Source: DATFXM01 sp035315885
Lineage (GTDB): Bacteria; Acidobacteriota; Blastocatellia; UBA7656
DNA: 18,053 nt
Direction of reading: 5' to 3'
NCBI GenBank assembly: GCA_035315885.1
Contig: DATFXM010000154.1
Span: 1 to 18,053, forward strand
Shown here piece by piece: positions 10,217 through 16,858 of this stretch. The notes beneath the pieces are model-generated. The model was not told the origin of the DNA, did not search any database, and saw only the letters and a program-made list of their open reading frames with translations. The translations under genes were made by a program, and so were the position numbers. Numbering within the stretch: position 1 is the first letter of the stretch; each line of letters starts with the position of its first letter.

Positions 10217-11142
10217 AGAAAAACTTGCTCGACGAAATGGAAATACGAGTTCGGGTACTTCAACTGGAGCTCTGATCTTCCGCTCGAGACCTTCAGCGGC
10301 CGGGATGTAAACGCGAACGGCCCCGTTCAGTTTACGATCTCGCGCGAAGCCGGCACCGTGACCTTCAGCGGGCTCTTCAAAGACGGCAACGGAGTCGGCG
10401 ATTTCAAGTTCGCACCGAGCGGCGCGTTTTTGAATGCGATGCGCGGGCTTGGCTACGAACAGATTTCAACCGAGAAGCAGTTCTCCATGACTTTGCACGA
10501 CGTGAGCACTGCTTTCTGGCCGAGTTGAAATCCGTCGGCTACGACAAGGTCCCGGCTGACAAGCTCATCGCGATGCGAATCTTTCACGTGGACTCGGAGT
10601 ACATCCGCCACGTCCGCGATCTGGGCTACGATAAGGTGCCGGCCGACAAGCTCATTGCGATGCGGGTGCACCGGATCGACGATGCGTTCATCAAGGAGGC
10701 CGACGCGCTCGGATTCAAAAACCTGCCGATCGACAAGCTGATCGCGATGCGGGTTCACAACCGCGAGCTGGTCAACGAGGCCCGGGCAATGGGTTTCGAA
10801 GATCTCTCGCTCGACAAGCTGATCACGCTGCGCGTTCACAGGATCAATCAGGAGTTCTTGAACGAAGTGCGCAGCATTGGGTACGCGAACGTGCCCTTCG
10901 ACAAGCTTGTCGAGATGCGAATTCACAGGGTGAATTCGGAGTTCATCAAAGATTTAGAGGATGCCGGCTACCGGCAGGTGCCGGTGGACAAGTTGATCGC
11001 GCTTCGGATTCACCGAATCGACAACAAGTTCATACAGGACATGCGGGCCGCCGGGTACAACAATCTCACCGTGGACGAGCTGCTTTGGCTCAGGATCCAT
11101 CGGATCGACGCCGACGAAATCCGCAAGATGAAGGACCGATAG
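10217..11142 (+). pseudogene. repeat protein gene (29-residue 'GY-DKLIAMR-H' repeats), 5'-truncated and frameshifted
   Basis: Two adjacent frames give one protein. The first (10217-10528) reads WKYEFGYFNWSSDLPLETFS, then FTISREAGTVTFSGLF, then DGNGVGDFKFAPSG, and ends AFWPS-stop. The second frame, from about 10516, continues with LAELKSVGYDKV and carries seven 29-residue units to a TAG at 11142. Adding one base at about 10514-10516 would give AFLAELKSVGY and join the frames, so a single-base deletion (or a sequencing error) split the gene. No start codon or signal peptide is left at the 5' end; a TGA in frame lies just 2 bases after the glucosidase stop codon. Similar N-terminal and repeat segments occur in acidobacterial proteins, sometimes with M56/BlaR1 peptidases; function unknown. 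The separate TTG-started downstream frame lacks a ribosome binding site. Confidence 0.7.
10439..11133 (+). repeat. eight tandem protein-coding units of about 87 bases
   Basis: The coding repeats follow the pattern (R/K)xxGYxxVPxDKLIAMRVHRIDxxFIxE, 29 residues per unit. The first unit (GLGYEQISTEKQFSMTLHDVSTAF) is the most diverged and carries the frameshift. Units 2 and 3 share GYDKVPADKLIAMR. The fourth is two residues shorter in its second helix (VHNRELVNEA). The last has DELLWLR instead of DKLIAMR. The DNA copies have drifted, suggesting old duplications kept under protein-level selection. The regular length and amphipathic pattern suggest a helical-hairpin solenoid; that is inference. Confidence 0.8.
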
Positions 11143-11147
11143 CCTTC

Positions 11148-11183
11148 TTTGCGTCCTTTGCGTCCTTTGCGTCCTTTGCGCGA
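11148..11183 (+). repeat. tandem 9-mer array (TTTGCGTCC, four copies, the last partial)
   Basis: Directly after the repeat-protein stop codon, the 9-base unit TTTGCGTCC occurs at 11148, 11157 and 11166, with a partial fourth copy at 11175. The array runs into the hairpin at 11166-11211. Similar CTTTGCGTC-type arrays are common between genes in many environmental bacteria. Copy number of such arrays tends to vary between strains. Confidence 0.85.
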
Positions 11184-11211
11184 ACCTGGGATCTCGCGCA
11201 AAGGACGCAAA
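11166..11211. repeat. perfect 18-bp inverted repeat with 10-base loop (intergenic hairpin)
   Basis: Left arm TTTGCGTCCTTTGCGCGA (11166-11183), loop ACCTGGGATC, right arm TCGCGCAAAGGACGCAAA (11194-11211), with all 18 pairs matching. The left arm is made of two copies of the neighbouring 9-mer, so the palindrome grew from the same unit. No T-run follows on either side, so it is not a standard intrinsic terminator, but in RNA the stem would be very stable. It lies between the repeat-protein remnant and the permease. Confidence 0.85.
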
Positions 11212-11344
11212 TGGGAAAGCGCATCCCGCAAGCGAACAGCGGCCCCGCCCGCACACCCCGACCAACTCCAGACACGTCAGCCATTTGATAGCCTCGAAGC
11301 TGTGGCACGCCAATTGGGTGTGCGCTTCTGGGGGACATTCCAAC

Positions 11345-13780
11345 ATGAGCTCATTGGTTCAGGACTTGCGCTTCGGCGCGAGAATGCTCGTCAAGAAGCC
11401 CGGGTTTACGCTTGTCGCCGCGCTAACGCTCGCGCTCGGTATCGGCGCGAACACCGCGATCTTCAGTCTGGTCTACGGCGCGCTGCTGCGCCCGCTTTCG
11501 TTCGTCGAACCGGATCGCCTGGTGGTGCCGGTCTCCTTCAACCGTGGACGGGGGGATGAGAGCAGCTCCGTCACCTATGCCGACTATCTGGATTGGAAGA
11601 ATGAAAACGTTTTCGAGTCGGTGGCAGCGCTGAACCTGCTGTCTACCGTAGACCTGACCGGCGGCAGCGGTGAGCCCGAGCGCGTGCGGGTGGCAGAAGT
11701 GACCGGGGAGTATTTCGAGGTCATGCGCGCTCGCCCGGTCATCGGCCGCACGTTGATGCCAGACGACTACGTGGTAGGAGCGCCGTCGCGCATGGTGGTC
11801 ATAAGCTACGGGCTATGGACGCGAAGGTTCGGCGGCGACGCTTCAATTCTGGATCAGAAGATCTATCTGAACGGCAGGCCATACACTGTAGTCGGCGTCA
11901 TGTCCGAGAATTCGATCTGGCCGCCGAATCGGGAGGTGGTCTTCCCGATGGCGGTCGGACCCAATCCCGGACCCGACTTGATGCGTCGCGACAACATGAT
12001 CTTCTCTTCGATCGCGCGGTTGAGACCGGGGCAGACCATCGTCGAAGCCGACGCAGCAATGGCGACGATAGCCGGGAGGCTCGAACAGGAGTTCCCCGAA
12101 TCGCGCGCCGGTTGGAACAACAAAGCGGTCGGCCTGCGAGAGTACACGGTCGGAAAACAGTTGCGGCTTTCGCTGGTTGTGCTGCTGGCCGCCGTAGGAT
12201 TCGTGTTGTTGATCGCGTGCGTCAACGTCGCAAACCTTTCGCTGGCTCGCGTGTTTGGTCGCGAGCGCGAGATGGCCATACGCATCGCACTCGGCGCCGG
12301 TCGCGGGCGATTGATGCGTCAGCTATTAACCGAGAGCCTGATTCTCAGCATCGTAGGAGGGGGCGCAGGGTGCTTGCTAGGAGTCTGGGGACTCGAGCTC
12401 CTGTTGTCGATAGTGCCCGCCGATACGCCGAGGCTGACCGAGATTCGCATTGATGGGCTCGTGCTCGGTTTTTCGGCGTTGATATCGCTCGGCACCGCCA
12501 TACTGTGCGGCCTGCTGCCGGCAATTCAGTGCTCGCGCGTCGACCTGAATGAGTCGCTCAAAGAGTCGGCTCGCGGGGCGACCGGTGGAAGGCGTGCCGG
12601 GTTCGTTCGCAACCTGCTTGTGGTCGCCGAAGTTTCGCTCTCGCTCGCGCTGCTGATCGGCGCGGGGCTGATGATCCGCAGCTTCCTCAGAGTTCAGCAG
12701 ATCGATCCGGGGCTGCGGGTCGACCGGCTTGTGACGATGGAGCTGATTGCTCCGAGCATTCGCTATCCCAAGTCTGCTCAAGTCATCGGCGTGTACGAGA
12801 GCCTGGTTGACCGCCTCAGAGAGACGCCCGGTGTGGAATCGGCCGCCATTAGCTCGGCACTGCCGGTCGGCGGCGGCGGCTTCTATCTCGGACGATCTTT
12901 CTTGAAGGAAGGACAAGCGGAACCGCCCGCTGCGCCGGACTATCAGGGGCAATGGAACGCGGTGGGCCCCGGCTACTTCGAGACCTCGGGCATCAGGCTG
13001 ATCGAAGGACGTGAGTTTGATCGCCGCGATACTCAGAAAGGAATCCAGGTCATCATCATAAATCAGACGATCGCCCGGCGGATGTTTCCGGGCGAGAGCG
13101 CGATCGGCAAACGGATAAAGTCGTGGCGCGACGAGAATGTTCTGCGAGAAGTGGTCGGAGTTGTAGAAGACGTCCGCTACTTTGGCAGGGATGACGAAGT
13201 GCGCGGATGCGTGTATGTACCTCACTCTCAGGACTGGTGGAGCGCGATGGTCCTCACCGTGAGAACGCAGTCGGATCCGGCTTCGGCGATCGCCAACATC
13301 CGCGGAGCCATCGCCTCAGTCGATAAGGATATGGCTGTTGCGAACGTCAGCACGATGGTCGATGCCATGAACCGTTCGGTCGCTTCGAGGCGTGTGAGCG
13401 CGGTGCTGCTTGCGGCGTTCTCGGTTCTGGCGCTGGTGTTGGCGGTTATCGGTATCTACGGCGTGCTGTCGTACTCGGTCGGGCAGCGCACCCGCGAAAT
13501 CGGCATACGAATCGGTCTTGGCGCCCGCGCTACTGACGTGATGCGCCTGGTGGTGACCCAGGGGATGAAGCTCGCGCTGATTGGAATCGGGGTCGGACTG
13601 GCGATGGCGTTCGGGTTGACCCGATTGATGGCAAGTTTGTTGTACGAGGTGACGGCGACCGATCCCTGGACCTTTGCGGTCATCCCGCTGGTGCTCGCCG
13701 GAGTAGCGCTGGTGGCCTGCTTGTTGCCGGCCCGGCGCGCAACCAAAGTCGATCCGATCGTCGCGCTAAGGTACGAATGA
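11345..13780 (+). CDS. ADOP-type duplicated FtsX/MacB-like ABC permease
   Basis: An 811-residue membrane protein of the acidobacterial duplicated orphan permease type: two MacB-periplasmic-core plus FtsX halves in one chain. It starts with the typical DLRFGARMLVKKPGFT and a first membrane segment at about 20-44 (LVAALTLALGIGANTAIFSL). The first FtsX core is at about 273-390 (VLLAAVGFVLLIACVNVANL, then REREMAIRIALGAGRGRL). The second half starts near 420 with another helix and a periplasmic domain. It ends with IGIYGVLSYSVGQRTREIGIR around 695-715 and the closing RRATKVDPIVALRYE. No ATPase gene is nearby, which is usual for this group. Transport or mechanotransmission is assumed from the fold; substrate unknown. 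The ATG at 11345 is preferred to an in-frame ATG at 11285 because the family begins at MSSLVQDLRFG and GGGGGA precedes it by 9 bases. Confidence 0.92.
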   Translation: MSSLVQDLRFGARMLVKKPGFTLVAALTLALGIGANTAIFSLVYGALLRPLSFVEPDRLVVPVSFNRGRGDESSSVTYADYLDWKNENVFESVAALNLLSTVDLTGGSGEPERVRVAEVTGEYFEVMRARPVIGRTLMPDDYVVGAPSRMVVISYGLWTRRFGGDASILDQKIYLNGRPYTVVGVMSENSIWPPNREVVFPMAVGPNPGPDLMRRDNMIFSSIARLRPGQTIVEADAAMATIAGRLEQEFPESRAGWNNKAVGLREYTVGKQLRLSLVVLLAAVGFVLLIACVNVANLSLARVFGREREMAIRIALGAGRGRLMRQLLTESLILSIVGGGAGCLLGVWGLELLLSIVPADTPRLTEIRIDGLVLGFSALISLGTAILCGLLPAIQCSRVDLNESLKESARGATGGRRAGFVRNLLVVAEVSLSLALLIGAGLMIRSFLRVQQIDPGLRVDRLVTMELIAPSIRYPKSAQVIGVYESLVDRLRETPGVESAAISSALPVGGGGFYLGRSFLKEGQAEPPAAPDYQGQWNAVGPGYFETSGIRLIEGREFDRRDTQKGIQVIIINQTIARRMFPGESAIGKRIKSWRDENVLREVVGVVEDVRYFGRDDEVRGCVYVPHSQDWWSAMVLTVRTQSDPASAIANIRGAIASVDKDMAVANVSTMVDAMNRSVASRRVSAVLLAAFSVLALVLAVIGIYGVLSYSVGQRTREIGIRIGLGARATDVMRLVVTQGMKLALIGIGVGLAMAFGLTRLMASLLYEVTATDPWTFAVIPLVLAGVALVACLLPARRATKVDPIVALRYE

Positions 13781-13797
13781 GACGAAGAATCAGTACC

Positions 13798-13849
13798 GCG
13801 AGCGGTAGCGAACGGCACGTGAAGCTACGCGCCGCTCGCTACCGCTTGC
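13798..13849. terminator. 19-bp imperfect inverted repeat between convergent genes (possible bidirectional terminator)
   Basis: The left arm 13798-13816 and right arm 13831-13849 pair over 19 positions with one A-C mismatch and one G-U pair, around a 14-base loop. It begins 18 bases after the stop of the permease gene and lies between it and the convergent NTF2-like gene. It has no T-run, so a rho-independent mechanism is uncertain; it could instead block run-through or protect the mRNA end. Confidence 0.45.
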
Positions 13850-13965
13850 TCGATGCTGTGATAGCAGTAAGAGCTGGTGAGCTGCTTGGGTTGTGCTGGT
13901 TGGACTTTCGGCCCGAGCAGCAAGCATAGTCAGCGACTGCAATGGCCCCGAGTTACAAGACGAAA

Positions 13966-14535
13966 TCAACTACGACCCAACTGATAAAGAGAAGTCGCAT
14001 CGAAACTCAAATCGGCCATGGTCAAAGGTCCGCCGCTCTGCCGAAGGTCATAGTGATGCTCGTACACTACCCGCGATCCATTCCATTTCCGGTGTGCGCG
14101 CCAACTCAGAGTGCAAGCCGTGCCAGACACCCCGACCAACTCGAGTGTCCACTCAGAACACGCGTGGTCTGCAACGTCTCCAGGGATCGCGGTCTGGCGA
14201 ATGGATACCTGCACACCACCGATTTCCGCCATTACGTGAAGCGGAAACAGGAAGTTGTAGAGAAGTGCGCGCACTCTCGGCTTTCCGCGAATCACTTCCT
14301 CGTGGGTTTCGCCGCTTACCTCGATATCATCGGCGTAAAAGGCCTCGAAGATCGCAAGATGCTCTTCGAAGCTTTCGCTGATGTTGGCCTGGACGATGGC
14401 CGCGTTTAAGGCGCGTTCTCGAGTCTGGGAACTTGTATGTAGGTCGCGAAGAATGTCATCGGCGGGGACGAAGCCTTGCTCCTCGTCGCTATTCCCATTA
14501 GTAATGAGTGCTATCTTTCTTTCAACCTTGGCCAT
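13966..14535 (-). CDS. NTF2/SnoaL-like protein with a dehydrogenase-like N-terminal leader
   Basis: A 189-residue soluble protein. Residues ~40-165 look like an NTF2/SnoaL-type cone fold: a helix (ALNAAIVQANISESFEEHLAIF), then FYADDIEVSGETHEEVIRGK, then beta strands such as SEWTLELVGVSGTACTLSW and VVYEHHYD. This fold holds small hydrophobic ligands or acts as an isomerase or hydratase; no activity can be assigned. The first residues, MAKVERKIALITNGNS, closely resemble the start of short-chain dehydrogenases (K.ALITGGNSGIG) and then depart from that family, so the gene may be a fusion scar. A strong GGAGGG lies 5 bases before the ATG. It is the last gene of the leftward efflux cluster, 68 bases after the TetR gene, and converges on the permease gene. 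Confidence 0.7.
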   Translation of the reverse strand: MAKVERKIALITNGNSDEEQGFVPADDILRDLHTSSQTRERALNAAIVQANISESFEEHLAIFEAFYADDIEVSGETHEEVIRGKPRVRALLYNFLFPLHVMAEIGGVQVSIRQTAIPGDVADHACSEWTLELVGVSGTACTLSWRAHRKWNGSRVVYEHHYDLRQSGGPLTMADLSFDATSLYQLGRS

Positions 14536-14603
14536 AGATCCCTCCTTGTACGATCCAGTAAGGGCAATTCAATGCTTGCAACATCTGCCGATGGGTCTGC
14601 GAT

Positions 14604-15188
14604 TCATGCCTCTTCATCAGTAAGAGCGCGCTCAGCTAGTTTTCTTCCCGCCTTCAGAAACTCGTCACTGAGTCGCGTGCCAGCCACTGCCCGCGACAAA
14701 GACAGCGCGCCGTACATCAGCGCGATCAGCCCAAGCGCCTTTTCCCGGCTCTCAGCACCGGCGTCAATCATTTTGGCAAGCGATCTGGCGAAGCCGGATA
14801 TTTCCTCTTCGAGCGCACTCCGATAAGGCTCACCCTCCTGTGCAATCTCCGGAGCTGTGGTGGGCAGCGGGCAACCCGTTTCCTTCTTGTCGCGATGCTT
14901 GCGTGACACGTACTGCCTGATCACGCTCAACGCCCGGGAGGGGGGCGAATCGCCCTTCGCGGATTTCAAGAGTTGGTCCCAGTTCGCGCTTGCCGCGTCG
15001 TGAAGCGCCTCGACGAAGAGTTCATCCTTCGAATCATAATGGTTGTAGAAACCACCGACCGTGAGACCGGCCCCCTTCATCACATCCATCACTGAGCTTG
15101 CCTTGATGCCCCGCTTACGAAGGAGTGCTGCGGCCGACGCTGCGATTGCTTCGCGAGATTTCTGTTTCTGCTTGGCCTTCTGATTCAT
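14604..15188 (-). CDS. TetR/AcrR family transcriptional regulator
   Basis: A 194-residue regulator. The DNA-binding domain is at the N-terminus: residues ~11-28 form helix 1, and the helix-turn-helix is at about 31-51 (SSVMDVMKGAGLTVGGFYNHY), followed by the usual SKDELF. The C-terminal part is helical and would bind the inducer. The basic start (NQKAKQKQKSRE) is typical. GAGGTGA precedes the ATG. The gene lies 59 bases downstream of the DHA2 transporter on the same strand, so it most likely represses the efflux genes, itself, or both. A 13-bp palindrome just upstream (15201-15213) is a candidate operator. Length is normal for the family. Confidence 0.92.
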   Translation of the reverse strand: MNQKAKQKQKSREAIAASAAALLRKRGIKASSVMDVMKGAGLTVGGFYNHYDSKDELFVEALHDAASANWDQLLKSAKGDSPPSRALSVIRQYVSRKHRDKKETGCPLPTTAPEIAQEGEPYRSALEEEISGFARSLAKMIDAGAESREKALGLIALMYGALSLSRAVAGTRLSDEFLKAGRKLAERALTDEEA

Positions 15189-15200
15189 GTCATCACCTCA

Positions 15201-15213
15201 CGCATAGTATGCG
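15201..15213. promoter_or_regulatory. palindrome CGCATAGTATGCG, candidate TetR operator
   Basis: Perfect 6-bp arms around a single central base, lying 13 bases upstream of the TetR start codon and next to its ribosome binding site. Read on the minus strand it contains TACTAT, which could be a -10 box, so a repressor bound here would block transcription of the regulator. Size and symmetry fit TetR-family operators, although these are usually somewhat longer. No second copy was found upstream of the adaptor gene because that region is outside the window. Confidence 0.45.
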
Positions 15214-15247
15214 ATTTACTTTCGACTCTAGAATTCCGTTCATCTCA

Positions 15248-16858
15248 CTAGTGTCCCGCACCCGCCGGCGCGCTGCGCCGAATGTTTTTGATGAGTAGCA
15301 CCAGCGGGACTGCCGCCAGCGTCAGCAGGAACAAGAGCCAGAACACATCCAGGGATGCGAGCAGCGAGGACTGCTTTTGCACGGTCGCATAGATGAACGC
15401 TTGCGCTTGAGTTAGCGCATCGCCTGCCGGCACGCCAGCGGCGATCAGCTTCCCTTTGATACCTTGCAGCGTCGCGACAGCCATCTGGTCGTGGGCGGAG
15501 ATGTGCACGCCGAGCACGCTTTGATGAAACTGGCTGCGCCGAGCGAGCATTGTCGCGACGAAGGCGACACCGAAGCTCGCGCCAAGATTTCTAAACAGGT
15601 TGATCAGACTCGAAGCCCTGTTGTTCTTCTGCGGCGGCAGGTACGAATACGCAGTCAGGTTGAGCGGGACAAACAGGAACGCTATACCGAGCCCCAGGAC
15701 CATGCGCGGTATCACGAAGCTGTTGTAGTCGGCGGTCAGGTCAAGCTTGGTCATGCTCAAAGACGCGAATGCGCAGACCAGCAGTCCGAAGCCCATCATC
15801 CAGCGCGGCTGCACCTTTTTCAGGATCATAACCATCAAGGGCGTCAGCACGACGATGACCAGCGCCCCGGGCGAGAGCACTAGTCCTGCGTCGGTCGCCG
15901 TGTACCCGAAAAGGTTCTGGAGCATCAGCGGGAGGACGAGCGTGCTCGCAAACACGATGAAGAAGACGATGAAGTACAGCGCGCTCGCCAGCGCGAAGTT
16001 GCGCTCCTTCAACAGCGTCAAATCCACGACCGGATCTTTGCGCGTCAACTCCCAGATGGCTCCCACCACGAGTGCGACGACTGCCGTGACGAGGAAGGCG
16101 ACGATAAAGCTCGACTGGAGCCAGTCCTCCCGCTCGCCTTTGTCCAGCACTACCTCGAGGCAGCCGAAGCCGATGGCGACGAGCAGGATGCCGATGTAGT
16201 CAACCCTCAGCTTGCCCTTATTCTCCCGCCGCTCCCTGGTGAACTGCGGCGGGTCCGAAATCAACGAGCCCGAAAGCAACAGTGAGAGCAGGCCGATGGG
16301 AATGTTGATGAAGAACACCCAGCGCCACGAATAGCTGTCGGTGATCCACCCGCCAAGCGTCGGCCCGATGACCGGCGCGGTTACGATCGCGATGCTGTAA
16401 ACCGCAAAGGCCGTCGCGAGCTTCTCGGCCGGGAACGTGTCTACAAGGATCGCCTGCTCGACGGGCGCGAGTCCGCCACCGCCCGTTCCTTGCAGCACCC
16501 GAAAGAAGATGAGCCATCCGAGGCTCGGCGCGAGTCCGCAAAAGAGAGAGCTTACGGTAAACAGGGCCACCGAGAGCATGTAGTAGTTCTTACGCCCCAT
16601 CAGTCGCGACAGCCATGCACTCAACGGGAGCACGACCGCATTCGCGACGAGATAACTGCTCAGGACCCACGTCGATTCGTCCTGTCCCGTGCTCAAGCCG
16701 CCGGCGATGTGGGGCAACGAGACGTTGGCGATGGAAGTGTCAAGAAGTTCCATGAACGTCGCCAGCGTGACCGTGACGGCGATGATCCAGGGGTTGACCG
16801 CGGGTCGTCGTGCCGCAGGGATAGACCCAGTCATCAATGCGTCCGCAACTGCGCTCAT
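15248..16858 (-). CDS. DHA2 family MFS multidrug transporter (EmrB type)
   Basis: A 536-residue inner-membrane drug:proton antiporter with the 14-helix layout of the DHA2 group. Motif D1 is at residues 39-51 (LDTSIANVSLPHI), a motif A-like SRLMGRKNYY follows at about 84-93, and the antiporter motif C region reads AIVTAPVIGPTLGGWITD at about 155-172. FNNLFRNLGASFG-like residues (SLINLFRNLGASFGVAF) occur late, as in EmrB. The start codon overlaps the stop codon of the upstream adaptor gene (ATGA), and GAGGTG lies inside that gene 8 bases before it, so the two are translationally coupled. The pair would form a tripartite pump with an outer-membrane TolC-type channel encoded elsewhere. Substrates cannot be predicted. 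Confidence 0.93.
   Translation of the reverse strand: MSAVADALMTGSIPAARRPAVNPWIIAVTVTLATFMELLDTSIANVSLPHIAGGLSTGQDESTWVLSSYLVANAVVLPLSAWLSRLMGRKNYYMLSVALFTVSSLFCGLAPSLGWLIFFRVLQGTGGGGLAPVEQAILVDTFPAEKLATAFAVYSIAIVTAPVIGPTLGGWITDSYSWRWVFFINIPIGLLSLLLSGSLISDPPQFTRERRENKGKLRVDYIGILLVAIGFGCLEVVLDKGEREDWLQSSFIVAFLVTAVVALVVGAIWELTRKDPVVDLTLLKERNFALASALYFIVFFIVFASTLVLPLMLQNLFGYTATDAGLVLSPGALVIVVLTPLMVMILKKVQPRWMMGFGLLVCAFASLSMTKLDLTADYNSFVIPRMVLGLGIAFLFVPLNLTAYSYLPPQKNNRASSLINLFRNLGASFGVAFVATMLARRSQFHQSVLGVHISAHDQMAVATLQGIKGKLIAAGVPAGDALTQAQAFIYATVQKQSSLLASLDVFWLLFLLTLAAVPLVLLIKNIRRSAPAGAGH

Noticed and set aside
10453..10926. 157-codon minus-strand frame with repeated 'HRDELV' units
   Set aside because: It is the antisense shadow of the coding repeats on the plus strand; its periodicity comes entirely from them.
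11148..11211. CRISPR-like array
   Set aside because: The units are 9 bases and contiguous, without spacers, and there are no cas genes.
11184..11215. Rho-independent terminator at the 18-bp hairpin
   Set aside because: The stem is strong, but no T-run follows on either strand, so it is listed only as an inverted repeat.
11345..15188. Antibiotic-export or defence island combining the permease and the efflux cluster
   Set aside because: The two are convergent and separated by a hairpin; the permease lacks an ATPase partner, and no toxin, nuclease or biosynthetic gene is present to support a joint system.
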